Assembly: GCA_947498845.1 (NCBI GenBank) | Contig: CANMLX010000005.1 | Span: forward strand, 62,001 to 126,000 | DNA length: 64,000 nt | Source: an uncultured Flavobacteriaceae bacterium | GTDB taxonomy: Bacteria > Bacteroidota > Bacteroidia > Flavobacteriales > Flavobacteriaceae | Direction of reading: 5' to 3' | Shown here: in pieces, positions 54,422-63,711 of the stretch | Layout of the letters: every line of letters begins with the position of its first letter | Numbering within the stretch: position 1 is the first letter of the stretch | Position numbers and translations under genes: made by a program | Notes under the pieces: model-generated | What the model saw: only the letters and a program-made list of their open reading frames with translations | Told to the model about the DNA's origin: nothing | The model's database searches: none

Positions 54422-54877
54422 TTATAGTATCTGTGATACTTTTTCGCATACAAATTCTAAAAACCGTTCATCTTCATCAGTAAAAGGATCTGGCGTATTA
54501 GAATCGATATCGATCTGTCCAATGTTTTTATCGTTTACAAAAATAGGGATCACTATTTCTGCCTTGACGGTAATACTGCAAGCGATATAATTATCTTGAG
54601 CAGATACATCTGGAACAACAAAGTTTTGATTGCTTACAGCAACTTGTCCACAAATACCCTTTCCAAAGGGAATCGTAGTGTGGTCTGTTGGTTCACCAAC
54701 ATAAGGGCCTAAAATTAATTCTTCTTTGTCTCCGTTTCTAAAATAAAAGCCTACCCAGTTATAATACTCAATATGGTGTTCTAATAATTCACAAATATCT
54801 AAAAGGCGTTCATTTACAGGCTTTTTAGTAGTATTAACTATAGTATCTACTTGAGATTTTAGCGTTTTAAAAATCAT
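54422..54877 (-). CDS. GAF-domain protein resembling free methionine-(R)-sulfoxide reductase
   Basis: The start at 54877 (MIFKTLKSQVDTIV) is preferred; an upstream in-frame ATG would add 16 residues made of repeat DNA. The 151-residue protein is one GAF domain. GKGICGQVAVSNQNFVVPDVSAQDNYIACSITVKAEIVIPI and IGQIDIDSNTPDPFTDEDERFLE match the fRMsr group (E. coli MsrC/YebR). Two of the three cysteines used by the E. coli enzyme are present (GICG and IACS); the first is replaced (PTDHTTIP). It may still work with the two remaining, as the catalytic one is the IACS cysteine by family knowledge. Confidence 0.78.
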   Translation of the reverse strand: MIFKTLKSQVDTIVNTTKKPVNERLLDICELLEHHIEYYNWVGFYFRNGDKEELILGPYVGEPTDHTTIPFGKGICGQVAVSNQNFVVPDVSAQDNYIACSITVKAEIVIPIFVNDKNIGQIDIDSNTPDPFTDEDERFLEFVCEKVSQIL

Positions 54878-54903
54878 TACTTTAAAAGTTTTAGTAAACG
54901 ACC

Positions 54904-54970
54904 TCGAGGCAAGCCTACGAGGCATTAGTTGGAAATATATTTTAATTTCGAGGCAAGCCTCGAAGTATTT
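54904..54970. repeat. pair of CGAGGCAAGCCT hairpin repeats
   Basis: CTCGAGGCAAGCCTACGAGGC (about 54902-54922) and TTCGAGGCAAGCCTCGAA (about 54950-54967) share a 12-bp word; the second is a perfect hairpin (TTCGAGG/CCTCGAA). They lie before the GAF protein gene, between it and hairpin copy F. Confidence 0.6.
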
Positions 54971-55024
54971 TAATCTCGATTATTGAGTAAAAGTATTTAA
55001 AAAGATGTAATTTCGGTATTGGTT

Positions 55025-55187
55025 ATACCAGTTATATTTTGAATTTACTGTAAAAGAAAATAATGATTTTTTTCTTTGTATGAATTAGAAAATTAAAGCA
55101 TAGCCTAAGTTTACGGTTTCATTTAATAATGAAATAGAAAGGAAAAAAGGGTGTTTTATTGCAGTAAATTCAAAGTGTAAATGGTAT
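55025..55187. repeat. 163-bp hairpin element, copy F (diverged)
   Basis: The ends are ATACCAGTTA and TAAATGGTAT with AAGCATAGCCTAAGTTTACGG at the centre. Despite many differences from copy B the length is again 163 bp. It ends 23 bp before the exosortase gene. Confidence 0.8.
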
Positions 55188-55210
55188 TTTCTAAAATTAA
55201 CAAATAATAT

Positions 55211-55759
55211 TTGAAATCACTCTTTATAAAATATAAGTCGGTTCTTAGGTTTATCCTAATCTTTTTAGTGGTTTATGTTGTTCTGTCTATAGTATACAAG
55301 CTGTTTTTACAGTTTTCAGATGGTTCTAAATTCTATCCAGATTATTTTACGCATACAGTAGCTAAACAAAGTGAAGCTTTATTAAATACGTTTGGGTATC
55401 ATACTAAAGTACTACCACATCCTAATGAGCCCTCTATGAAAGTTGTTTTAAATAATCGTTATTTAGCGCGTGTTATTGAAGGCTGTAATTCGGTTAGTGT
55501 TATTATTTTATTTATTGCTTTTATAGTTGCTTTTTCGGGTAAATTAAAACCAACATTGTTTTATAGTATTTCAGGAAGTGTTTTAATTTATAGCGTAAAT
55601 TTACTACGTATTGCTTTACTCACTATCGGGTTATATCATTATCCTGAATACGAAGATATTCTGCATACCATTGTATTTCCTTGTATTATTTATGGGCTGG
55701 TTTTTTTACTATGGGTGTTTTGGGTGAATCGTTTTTCTAAACTAAAAAGAGATGCATAA
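55211..55759 (+). CDS. xrtF: exosortase family protein XrtF
   Basis: The 182-residue multi-spanning protein starts at TTG (no earlier ATG gives a good frame). It carries the exosortase catalytic triad C92 (EGCNSVSV), R133 (VNLLRIALL) and H152 (ILHTIVF) in membrane segments, and is short like the flavobacterial XrtF type. Exosortases cleave and anchor C-terminal sorting signals of exported proteins. No substrate with a sorting signal is encoded in this window. The gene overlaps its partner by 8 bp. Confidence 0.9.
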   Translation: MKSLFIKYKSVLRFILIFLVVYVVLSIVYKLFLQFSDGSKFYPDYFTHTVAKQSEALLNTFGYHTKVLPHPNEPSMKVVLNNRYLARVIEGCNSVSVIILFIAFIVAFSGKLKPTLFYSISGSVLIYSVNLLRIALLTIGLYHYPEYEDILHTIVFPCIIYGLVFLLWVFWVNRFSKLKRDA

Positions 55760-56180
55760 AACGGTAACTTATAGTTTCGTACTAATACTATTCGTATTAC
55801 TTGTTGTAATTCGTCTTTTTGAAGATGTCTTGTTTTATGATCCTTATTTAGTGTTTTTTAAAAATGATTACCTATATATAGATAGCCCTAGACGGGAAAT
55901 ATTAAAACTTATAGGGTTTACTGGGTTGAGGTATGTTTTAAATACTATTATTTCTTTGGGCGTTTTATATCTTATATTTAAAGATAAAGACATCGTTAAA
56001 CTATCGACTATAATTTATATAATAACTTTTGTTATCCTTATAGCTATCTATTTATATTTTGTAATTAACCCTAAACAAGAAGATTATTATCTGTTTTTTA
56101 GTATACGTCGTTTTCTTATCCATCCAGTACTATTAATTATTTTATTACCTGCATTTTATTACCATAAATTGAGTAAGTAA
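55752..56180 (+). CDS. exosortase F system-associated membrane protein
   Basis: The 142-residue protein has four predicted TM segments (about 5-23, 50-70, 78-99, 118-137) and SPRREILKLIGFTGLRYVLNTIISL in between, the pattern of the small membrane protein always paired with XrtF. It overlaps xrtF by 8 bp, so translation is coupled. Role unknown; probably a structural or targeting partner. Confidence 0.85.
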   Translation: MHKTVTYSFVLILFVLLVVIRLFEDVLFYDPYLVFFKNDYLYIDSPRREILKLIGFTGLRYVLNTIISLGVLYLIFKDKDIVKLSTIIYIITFVILIAIYLYFVINPKQEDYYLFFSIRRFLIHPVLLIILLPAFYYHKLSK

Positions 56181-56237
56181 GTGTTAATCATTTAATAAAA
56201 GCGATAGTTTACCTTAAATTTTTTGTAATTTTGTAGT

Positions 56238-56639
56238 ATGTATAAACACATTTTACATAAATCATTTTCTGTAATGCTAGCGCTTTTGGTTATGCTATCA
56301 ACAGTGTCTTTCACTATTGAAAAGCATTACTGTAAGGGCGCTTTAGTAGATATTTCGGTATTTACAAGTGCCAAAAAATGTAAAATGGATTCATGTGCAA
56401 GTCTTCAAAAAAAATCATGCTGTGAAGATGAAATACATGTTGTTCAAGGGCAAGATAAATTACATACAGTTGTTGCTTTAGACTTAGAGTTAAAGAAACA
56501 ACAGTTTATGTCTTCAGTATATCCTTATTACTACAACTATTATAAGTCTTTATCAAAGTGTATCACCTTTTATAAAGATTATTCTCCTCCCAATTTGGTT
56601 CAAAATATTCAAATGTTGAACCAAACCTTCTTGATTTGA
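56238..56639 (+). CDS. HYC_CC_PP family protein
   Basis: The 133-residue protein has an N-terminal hydrophobic segment (about 9-25), then the family landmarks EKHYCKG (HYC, 30-32), KCKMDSC, KSCCEDE (CC, 61-62) and SPPNLVQ (PP, about 117). The Cys/His content suggests metal binding. It is the first gene of a forward group with an HMA-MauE protein, a TonB receptor and a secreted HMA protein, so a copper or other soft-metal function is likely. Localisation is probably periplasmic side of the inner membrane. Confidence 0.85.
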   Translation: MYKHILHKSFSVMLALLVMLSTVSFTIEKHYCKGALVDISVFTSAKKCKMDSCASLQKKSCCEDEIHVVQGQDKLHTVVALDLELKKQQFMSSVYPYYYNYYKSLSKCITFYKDYSPPNLVQNIQMLNQTFLI

Positions 56640-56727
56640 TGTATTATTAATTATACCATTTACGTAGCTCATCGTTTTGAGTGATACATTCTAAGGTTAA
56701 TATAATACATTAAATTTTAAAATTAAA

Positions 56728-57432
56728 ATGAAGTATAGATATAACATTACAGGGTTGACCTGTAATAACTGTAAAACTTCTGTTGAAAAAATATTAAATA
56801 CACAACCAGGTGTAAAAGAAGTTTTGGTAAACTTGAAAGAGTCTGAGGTTAGTATTGAAATGTCTCAACATATTTCGGCTAAAGAACTACAGAAATCGTT
56901 ACCCGATAAGTATTCTATTTTTGATAAATCTTTTTCCATTGAGAAAAAAAGTGCATTAAAAACACTATTTCCACTAATCCTTATTTTTGGGTATATAACC
57001 ATTTCAGCTGTATTACTCAATTTAAAATTTTGGAATAATAAAAGCTTTATGTTGGATTTTATGGGGTTATTCTATATTGTGTTTAGTTTTTTTAAGATTT
57101 TAGATTTAAAAGGATTTCAGAAATCGTTTAGAATGTATGATCCGTTAGCTAAAGCTATACCTCCTTATGCTTGGATATATCCTTTTATTGAGCTTATACT
57201 TGGTATTTTGTTTTTAATGCGGATAAAAATATTTTTAGCTCTAATAGGGACATTAATAATTTTAGGTATAACTACTATTGGGGTCACAAAAGCGTTATTG
57301 GATAAAAAAGAAATACAATGTGCATGTTTAGGTACAGTTTTAAAATTACCTATGACAAAAGCAACATTTATTGAAAATAGCATTATGATTGTAATGGCTG
57401 TTATAATGCTATTTAATTCGAGTGCATTATGA
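56728..57432 (+). CDS. heavy-metal-associated domain fused to MauE-like membrane domain
   Basis: The 234-residue protein has an N-terminal HMA ferredoxin-like domain (1-68) with GLTCNNCKTSVEKIL (metal ligands C12, C15) and a C-terminal membrane domain with four TM helices (about 75-230) of MauE/DoxX type, ending with QCACLGTVLKLPMTKATFIENSIM. MauE-like proteins take part in disulfide or electron transfer in the envelope. The fusion puts a cytosolic copper-binding domain next to a possible redox membrane protein. Its stop overlaps the TonB receptor start by 4 bp (ATGA). Confidence 0.85.
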   Translation: MKYRYNITGLTCNNCKTSVEKILNTQPGVKEVLVNLKESEVSIEMSQHISAKELQKSLPDKYSIFDKSFSIEKKSALKTLFPLILIFGYITISAVLLNLKFWNNKSFMLDFMGLFYIVFSFFKILDLKGFQKSFRMYDPLAKAIPPYAWIYPFIELILGILFLMRIKIFLALIGTLIILGITTIGVTKALLDKKEIQCACLGTVLKLPMTKATFIENSIMIVMAVIMLFNSSAL

Positions 57433-59660
57433 AATGTTTAATCAATATGTTACTATTACCCGCTTTAATTTTTTCTCAAGAAAAAATAACCGGGACTATT
57501 CATGATGCCGCTAATAAAAATGAAGGTTTAGTAGGAGCAAATGTTTATTGGGCAAATACTAATGTTGGGAGCATTACAGATATAGATGGCAGATTTAGTA
57601 TTTCTTATAAAACGGAATACAAAAAACTTATTATAAGCCATGTTGGTTATAAAACAGATACATTAAACATAAAAAATTCAAATAGCATTACCCATGGGCT
57701 ACAACCAACAGAAGATTTAGATGAGGTTACCGTAACATCCAGAAAGCAAACTACAGCTAAATCTTTTTTTAAGGCAGAAAATGTAATAACAGTAAGTAGT
57801 AAAGAATTACTAAAGGCAGCATGTTGTAACCTTTCGGAAAGTTTTGAAACTAATCCGTCTATAGACGTAAATTTCGCAGATGCTGTCACAGGAACACGCC
57901 AAATAAAAATGTTAGGGCTTACAAGCCCATATATTTTAATAGCAACAGAAAATATTCCATCAATAAGAGGAGCGTCTCAGGCTTACGGACTAAGTTTTAT
58001 CCCCGGGACATGGGTGGAAAGTATACAAATTTCTAAAGGCGCCGGTAGTGTAGTAAATGGTTATGAAAGTATAGCGGGCCAAATAAATACCGAGCTTGTT
58101 AAGCCTAGTACAGACAACACATTATTTGTCAACTTATATGGTGCCAGTAGTGAGCGTTTAGAATTAAATACACACGTTAACAGTAAAGTAAGTAATCGTT
58201 GGCATACAGGTTTATATTTACACGGCAATAGCCATAATAAAAAGCATGATGTTAATAACGACGGGTTTCTAGATATGCCCTTATTTAATCAAATAAACCT
58301 AATGAATCGCTGGCAATATACAGACACTAAAAATGGGTTTGTAAGCTTTGTGAATTTAAAATTTTTAAATGACGAAAAGCAAACAGGAGAACTAAATTTT
58401 GATCCAGAGAACGATAAGTTTACAACCAATCTATGGGGGAGTGAAATAAATACCAGACGTTATGAGGTTTCTACAAAATTTGGATACGTGAATGCAGAAA
58501 TACCTTGGCAAAGTTTAGGTGTACAAACCGCTTATAGCAACCATAAGCAAACATCTTATTTTGGTTTAAATCAATATAACATTACTCATAATAGCCTGTA
58601 TGCAAATGCAATTTATAACTCTATAATAAGTGATTCTCGCCATAAAATAAAAACAGGTTTAAGCTATACACATGATTTTTACAATGAATTTGTAAATACA
58701 ATAACTTATAGAAGAATAGAAAATTCTGTTGGTGCATTTTTTGAGTACAATTATAATAATTTAGAACTGTTAAATCTTACCGCAGGGATTCGTATAGATC
58801 ATCATAATTTGTTGGGTACTTTTATTACGCCTCGTATGCATATTCGATATTCACCCTGGCGTAAATCGGCATTTAGAGCATCTGTTGGTAGAGGTAAAAG
58901 AAGTGCTAATATATTTGCAGAAAACCAGCAATTATTTTCAACCTCCAGACAAATTAATATTACTAATACAGGAGGTGAAATATATGGATTAGACCCAGAA
59001 ATTGCATGGAATTATGGGGTTTCTTACTTGCAAGGATTTAATTTATTTGGTAAAAAGGCAGATATTACCCTAGACTATTATAAAACAGATTTTAAAAATC
59101 AAGTTGTTGTAGATTGGGAAAACTCACAAGCAATTAATTTTTATAACCTAAACGGAAAAAGTTTTGCCAATAGTTTTCAAGCTGAATTTAATTATAGCGC
59201 TTTTAAATATTTTGATCTTAGGTTAGCTTATAAATTTTACGATGTAAAAACCGATTATAATACAGGAAGGCTTGAAAAGCCATTAACACCTAGAAATCGA
59301 TTTTTTGCAAATGTTTCTTATGAAATACTAACTAAAAAAGAAAATAAAGAACACTGGAAGTTTGATGCTACTTACAATTGGTTAAGTAGCCAACGTTTTG
59401 CATCGACTTTAAACAATGCTATCGAAAATCAATTACCAATACGTACCCCTGTTGTAGCAACATTAAATGCACAAATTACCAAAGTGTTTTCTTCTAAGTT
59501 TGAAGTATATTTAGGAGGAGAAAATATAACTAATGTAAGGCAGCCTAATCCTATTTTAGGAACAGACGACCCTTTTGGAGCGAATTTTGATACCACATTT
59601 GTATATGGACCAATTTTTGGTAGTTTGTTTTATACAGGGCTACGATTTAAATTACAATAA
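57429..59660 (+). CDS. TonB-dependent receptor, probably for copper/heavy metal
   Basis: The 743-residue protein has a short signal peptide (about 1-17), a carboxypeptidase-like regulatory domain (about 18-95; ITGTIHDAANKNEGLVGANVYW), a plug domain containing KAACCNLSESFETNPSIDVNFADAVTG (C132-C133) and GTRQIKMLGLTSPYILI, and a C-terminal barrel ending in YTGLRFKLQ. The Cys-Cys in the plug and the neighbouring metal genes suggest it imports a metal complex, most likely copper. This is inference from context. Confidence 0.88.
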   Translation: MKCLINMLLLPALIFSQEKITGTIHDAANKNEGLVGANVYWANTNVGSITDIDGRFSISYKTEYKKLIISHVGYKTDTLNIKNSNSITHGLQPTEDLDEVTVTSRKQTTAKSFFKAENVITVSSKELLKAACCNLSESFETNPSIDVNFADAVTGTRQIKMLGLTSPYILIATENIPSIRGASQAYGLSFIPGTWVESIQISKGAGSVVNGYESIAGQINTELVKPSTDNTLFVNLYGASSERLELNTHVNSKVSNRWHTGLYLHGNSHNKKHDVNNDGFLDMPLFNQINLMNRWQYTDTKNGFVSFVNLKFLNDEKQTGELNFDPENDKFTTNLWGSEINTRRYEVSTKFGYVNAEIPWQSLGVQTAYSNHKQTSYFGLNQYNITHNSLYANAIYNSIISDSRHKIKTGLSYTHDFYNEFVNTITYRRIENSVGAFFEYNYNNLELLNLTAGIRIDHHNLLGTFITPRMHIRYSPWRKSAFRASVGRGKRSANIFAENQQLFSTSRQINITNTGGEIYGLDPEIAWNYGVSYLQGFNLFGKKADITLDYYKTDFKNQVVVDWENSQAINFYNLNGKSFANSFQAEFNYSAFKYFDLRLAYKFYDVKTDYNTGRLEKPLTPRNRFFANVSYEILTKKENKEHWKFDATYNWLSSQRFASTLNNAIENQLPIRTPVVATLNAQITKVFSSKFEVYLGGENITNVRQPNPILGTDDPFGANFDTTFVYGPIFGSLFYTGLRFKLQ

Positions 59661-59691
59661 ATTATGAAATAATACCAATTCTACCATAAAA

Positions 59692-59833
59692 TGCGACATA
59701 TAATTCGTTTCTTTTACATGATTTCTGCATTAAAAAAATAAACCGTAGCTATGGCTATGCTTGATTTTTATGCTTTGAACTCCTGTAAAACAACTCAAAT
59801 TATTTATACCTCATTTTATAGCAAAATAGGTAT
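59692..59833. repeat. hairpin element, copy G (142 bp, diverged, inverted)
   Basis: The ends are ATACCAATTC and AAATAGGTAT with CCGTAGCTATGGCTATG in the centre, which is the family core read on the other strand. The arms are shorter than in the 163-bp copies. It separates the TonB receptor from the secreted HMA gene. Confidence 0.75.
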
Positions 59834-59916
59834 AAACTGTAAAACCAAATTGTGATAACCATCGTAATTTTACATGAGAAATGGTATTACCTATACAAAC
59901 AATAAAATTTTAAAAA

Positions 59917-60276
59917 ATGAAAAGAATATTAATTTTATTACTCCTGTTTACGAGCAGTTTAATGTATGCTCAAAATAAAAATGAGAAAGCCTCTATGGAA
60001 GTAGATGGTGTCTGTGGCATGTGTAAAGCACGTATAGAAAAAGCATGCTTAAATACTAAAGGTGTAAAATATGCGCAATGGAATGTAGACACTCATGAAT
60101 TAAAATTGATTTATGATGCACGCAAAACAGATGTAAAAACAATACAAGCCAAAGTGCTTGACGTTGGCCATGATGTAGTTAATGTTAAAAAAGCTACAGA
60201 TGAAGCTTATAATCTAGTGCATCCTTGTTGTAAATACAGAAACGAGAGCGTAAAAGAATCGCATGAAGGCGAATAA
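59917..60276 (+). CDS. secreted heavy-metal-associated domain protein
   Basis: The 119-residue protein has a signal peptide (MKRILILLLLFTSSLMYAQ) and an HMA domain with VDGVCGMCKARIEKAC (C33, C36, C44) and a C-terminal HPCCKYRNE (about 102-108). It resembles CopZ-like proteins but is exported, so it is a periplasmic metal carrier. It is the last gene of the metal cluster, after a hairpin element that may separate its transcript. Confidence 0.88.
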   Translation: MKRILILLLLFTSSLMYAQNKNEKASMEVDGVCGMCKARIEKACLNTKGVKYAQWNVDTHELKLIYDARKTDVKTIQAKVLDVGHDVVNVKKATDEAYNLVHPCCKYRNESVKESHEGE

Positions 60277-60310
60277 ATGGAGAAAATATATTTATCAATA
60301 AAACTCGAGA

Positions 60311-61405
60311 TTACGTTTTAACATCCAATGCATCACGAAGAGCATTGCCTATAAGCATAAAAGCCATAACTAAACTCATGATGCAAAGTCCAGGTATTAT
60401 TGCTAAATAAGGTTTGCCTAAAATAATGTAGTTGTAGTGATCTTTTATCATTGCTCCCCAACTAGCCATTGGAGGTTGAGCGCCTATGCCTAAAAAGCTT
60501 AAACCACTTTCTATTAAAATGGCAGCGGCGAAATTGGCAGCCGAAATAACAATAACTGGTGCCATAATGTTTGGTAAAATATGTTTGGTGATAATTCTAA
60601 AATCACTGTAACCTAAAGCACGAGCAGCGGTAACGTATTGCATTTCCTTTGTAGTTATAATTTGGCCTCTAACTATTCTGGCTACTTCAACCCACATAGT
60701 TAATCCTACAGCGATAAAGACTTGCCAAAACCCTTTGCCTAGAGCTAATGTAATAGCAATAACTAACAGTAATGTTGGTATAGACCATGTGACGTTAATT
60801 AGCCACATAATTGCAGCATCTATTCTTCCTCCAAAATATCCAGCTAAACTTCCCATGAAAATACCTAAGAATAATGAAATAAAAACGGCTACAAAGCCAA
60901 TGAAAAAAGAGATTCTTGCTCCGACTAAAATTCGACTTAGTAAATCACGTCCATATTTATCTGTGCCAAAAACAAAAGTTTTTTCAATGATATATGTTTC
61001 GATAGAATAGTTGGGAAACTTTTCTAGAGATAGTACTTTCTCAACACCTATTAATTTATCTGATGTATATTCGGTATAGTACAAATTTTCACTATCTGTT
61101 CGGTGTTTAGAAATAGGAATTTCTGTACCTGTATTTTTTACACCAAAAAATAATTTACTTAAACTATTTTGTTCATTTTTTATAGAAGATGGTAGTGAAA
61201 GCAGCTTAACTTTAAAACCTGGAGGTTTAGAGTGAATTGCTAAATGCATTTGGTTAGCATATTGAGAATTGTCGGGTGCAACTGCGTAAGCGAATATTGA
61301 AATAAGACCAATAACGCATATAAAACAAAAACTAAAAACGCCCCAAAAGTTCTTTTTAAACTTTTGGAGCGCTAGTTGTTTTAGTGAATTTGATGTTTCA
61401 CTCAT
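60311..61405 (-). CDS. OppC/DppC-type ABC transporter permease
   Basis: The 364-residue inner-membrane protein has a N-terminal TM helix (about 20-44), an 85-residue extracytoplasmic loop (about 50-135), and a BPD_transp_1 domain with five TM helices and the EAA motif (AARALGYSDFRIITKHILPN, about 252-271). The signature FGTDKYGRDLLSRILVGAR precedes the first TM of the core. The loop is longer than in most OppC proteins (which are about 300 residues). The rest of the transporter is not encoded in the window. It is 6 bp downstream of the protease gene. Confidence 0.9.
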   Translation of the reverse strand: MSETSNSLKQLALQKFKKNFWGVFSFCFICVIGLISIFAYAVAPDNSQYANQMHLAIHSKPPGFKVKLLSLPSSIKNEQNSLSKLFFGVKNTGTEIPISKHRTDSENLYYTEYTSDKLIGVEKVLSLEKFPNYSIETYIIEKTFVFGTDKYGRDLLSRILVGARISFFIGFVAVFISLFLGIFMGSLAGYFGGRIDAAIMWLINVTWSIPTLLLVIAITLALGKGFWQVFIAVGLTMWVEVARIVRGQIITTKEMQYVTAARALGYSDFRIITKHILPNIMAPVIVISAANFAAAILIESGLSFLGIGAQPPMASWGAMIKDHYNYIILGKPYLAIIPGLCIMSLVMAFMLIGNALRDALDVKT

Positions 61406-61411
61406 TAATGC

Positions 61412-63559
61412 TTAGTTTTTTACTTTTGCTACTTTTTTAATATCTGCAGCTGTTTTTAAATCTTCTAAAACATGTATGGCTTCTTCTACATAAACATCTT
61501 TACTTAAGCTTTTGTACCAACGCTCACGTTTTTCCTGTAAGTTAGTGGTATCTTTTTCAAATAACTTTTTCTCGTATTCCAATGGACCAAAAGTTAAGTT
61601 TGTTGTATAGTCTGAAATAGCTTCAAAACGTTCTGCTTCTTTATCATTAAGTTCTAATTGTTTTTTGTATTCTTTGTAATTCAATGAAAACAAGGTCTCA
61701 TCAATCTTGCTTTTTACCCATTTGGCATTATCTTCAATTAGCTTTAATTGAAAATTGTGCTTCATTCTCATATTGCTTTTTCTTATGGCTTCTTCATAGC
61801 CAAAATATTTATTCCAAACCTCGTAATTTGCCGAACCAATTTCATCGTAAGGAAGCGGGTTGTCTTTCTCTTTTTCCCCGATATCAATAAAACTAAATCT
61901 ACCGGGTAATTTAACATCGCTTTTTACACCTTCTAACTGTACAGAACCTCCATTTATTCTGTAATATTTTTGAGTGGTAAATGCTAAGGCTCCCAAATCT
62001 CCATTTGTATTGTTTCGTACTAAATTATTTAAGTTGTACACATTTTGCACGGTACCTTTACCATAGGTTTGTTTACTTCCTATAATCACAGCTCGCTTGT
62101 AATCCTGCATTGCTGCAGCCATAATTTCTGAAGCTGAAGCAGATAATTCATTTACCAAAACTACAAGGGGACCATCCCATGATATAGAACGATCTGTGTC
62201 TTCTAAAGTTTCTTTTGGTGCTCCGGTGGACCTTACTTGAACAATAGGACCTTCTTTTATAAATAAACCTGCCATTTCTACAACAGTTGGTAGTGAGCCA
62301 CCTCCGTTATTACGTAAATCTAAAATAAGACCTTGCATCCCTTCAGATTTAAGACGCTCTATTTCTTTTTTTACATCTTTTGCTGCATTAAGCTTTTTGT
62401 ATTCTTTAAAATCTACATAAAAACGAGGTAAATTAATAATACCAAACTTTTTTTGATCCTTTTCAACTATAGAAGATTTAGCGTAAGTTTCACCTATTTC
62501 AACAATATCTCTGGTTATAGTAATATCCTTAATTGTACCATCTACTTTCTTTATGGTTAATGTAACTTTTGTACCTTTAGGACCCTTAATATACTTTATA
62601 GCATCGCTAATACGCATACCAACAATATCTACTGGGAATTGCTCATTCTCTTGTTTTACTTTTAAAATTAAATCTTCTACTTCTAAAAGTTGACTTCTCC
62701 ATGCTGGCCCTCCAGAGATAAGCTCTACCACTTTTATGTAACCTAAACGCTTTTGTAATCTAGCACCTATGCCCTCTAGCTTTCCAGACATTTGCTGATC
62801 AAAATCTTCTTTGCCTTTTGGAGCTAGATAATATGTATGTGGGTCAAACTCTTCTACAATAACATTAACATAGGATGAAAACCAATCTTCACGTGTTAAG
62901 TCATCAATGCTATCGTTAAAATAAATATCAATAGATCTAAGTGTTGTTTCTCGAGCTTCTTTTTCGATTTCAGCATCGGTTTTCATAACATAAGATGGAT
63001 CTTTTTCTTTAGCGCTTCTCTCTTGCTCATAGATATCATCATAATTTGAAAGCGTAGAAAATTTTAATTGTTTTCTCCAACGCTCTTCCATTTGCTTTTT
63101 TGTTTTAACAAAGATCATTTTATCGTTATCAGTGTCAAAAGTTTCATCTTTTGTGTAATCAAAAGGTTGAGATAACACGGTTTTGTAGGTGCTTTTTGCC
63201 TCTTCAATACGTTCAAGCATGCGCTCATGTACAACATTAAAAAATGTAATATCATAAGCTCTTAATTGATCATCTATATCTGTTTTATACTTTTCAAACT
63301 CTTTGTAGTCAGACTCGTAGAAATAACGTTTAACGGGATCTATACGTTCCATGTAATCGTCAAAAAATTCTTTAGAAAATTCATCATTAAGTTTTATGGG
63401 GTCAAAGTGTCCTTGTTGTAAAACGTAGGTAATAACCTGAATCAATAATTTGTCTTTATCTGGGTCATCAAAACTTTTTGAAGTAAAGCTACAAGAGGCG
63501 AATGCTAACAAAAGGACTAATAGTAAAACTTTAAGATTCTTTTTCATCATATCTATCAT
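61412..63559 (-). CDS. prc: carboxy-terminal processing (tail-specific) protease, S41 family
   Basis: The 715-residue lipoprotein (lipobox FASC) has an N-terminal helical domain, a PDZ domain (about 255-340; GIGARLQKRLGYIKVVELISGGPAWRSQL), an S41 peptidase domain with the Ser-Lys dyad (VNELSASASEIMAAAMQDYKRAVIIGSKQTYGKGTVQ; the catalytic Ser is in the SASASE stretch and Lys in KQTYGKG) and the C-terminal DUF3340-type region. Periplasmic Prc/Tsp removes faulty or processed proteins and regulates peptidoglycan hydrolases. An in-frame ATG at 63547 is an alternative start. The permease gene follows by 6 bp. Confidence 0.92.
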   Translation of the reverse strand: MIDMMKKNLKVLLLVLLLAFASCSFTSKSFDDPDKDKLLIQVITYVLQQGHFDPIKLNDEFSKEFFDDYMERIDPVKRYFYESDYKEFEKYKTDIDDQLRAYDITFFNVVHERMLERIEEAKSTYKTVLSQPFDYTKDETFDTDNDKMIFVKTKKQMEERWRKQLKFSTLSNYDDIYEQERSAKEKDPSYVMKTDAEIEKEARETTLRSIDIYFNDSIDDLTREDWFSSYVNVIVEEFDPHTYYLAPKGKEDFDQQMSGKLEGIGARLQKRLGYIKVVELISGGPAWRSQLLEVEDLILKVKQENEQFPVDIVGMRISDAIKYIKGPKGTKVTLTIKKVDGTIKDITITRDIVEIGETYAKSSIVEKDQKKFGIINLPRFYVDFKEYKKLNAAKDVKKEIERLKSEGMQGLILDLRNNGGGSLPTVVEMAGLFIKEGPIVQVRSTGAPKETLEDTDRSISWDGPLVVLVNELSASASEIMAAAMQDYKRAVIIGSKQTYGKGTVQNVYNLNNLVRNNTNGDLGALAFTTQKYYRINGGSVQLEGVKSDVKLPGRFSFIDIGEKEKDNPLPYDEIGSANYEVWNKYFGYEEAIRKSNMRMKHNFQLKLIEDNAKWVKSKIDETLFSLNYKEYKKQLELNDKEAERFEAISDYTTNLTFGPLEYEKKLFEKDTTNLQEKRERWYKSLSKDVYVEEAIHVLEDLKTAADIKKVAKVKN

Positions 63560-63711
63560 AATAAACCGCTAAATTAGTTTTAGCTTACTAAATTAATGAA
63601 AAAACCGTGCCATTAAAAGGATGTGAGGTTATTTTTCGACGAAAAAACAAAAATAGAACTTTACATAAGAATTTGTGTATTTTAGCGATACTCAAACATC
63701 GATTAATTACA

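Noticed and set aside
56226..56233. TAATTTTG as promoter of the HYC_CC_PP gene
   Set aside because: It ends 4 bp before the ATG, so transcription would start inside or after the start codon; no -33 element at the right distance.
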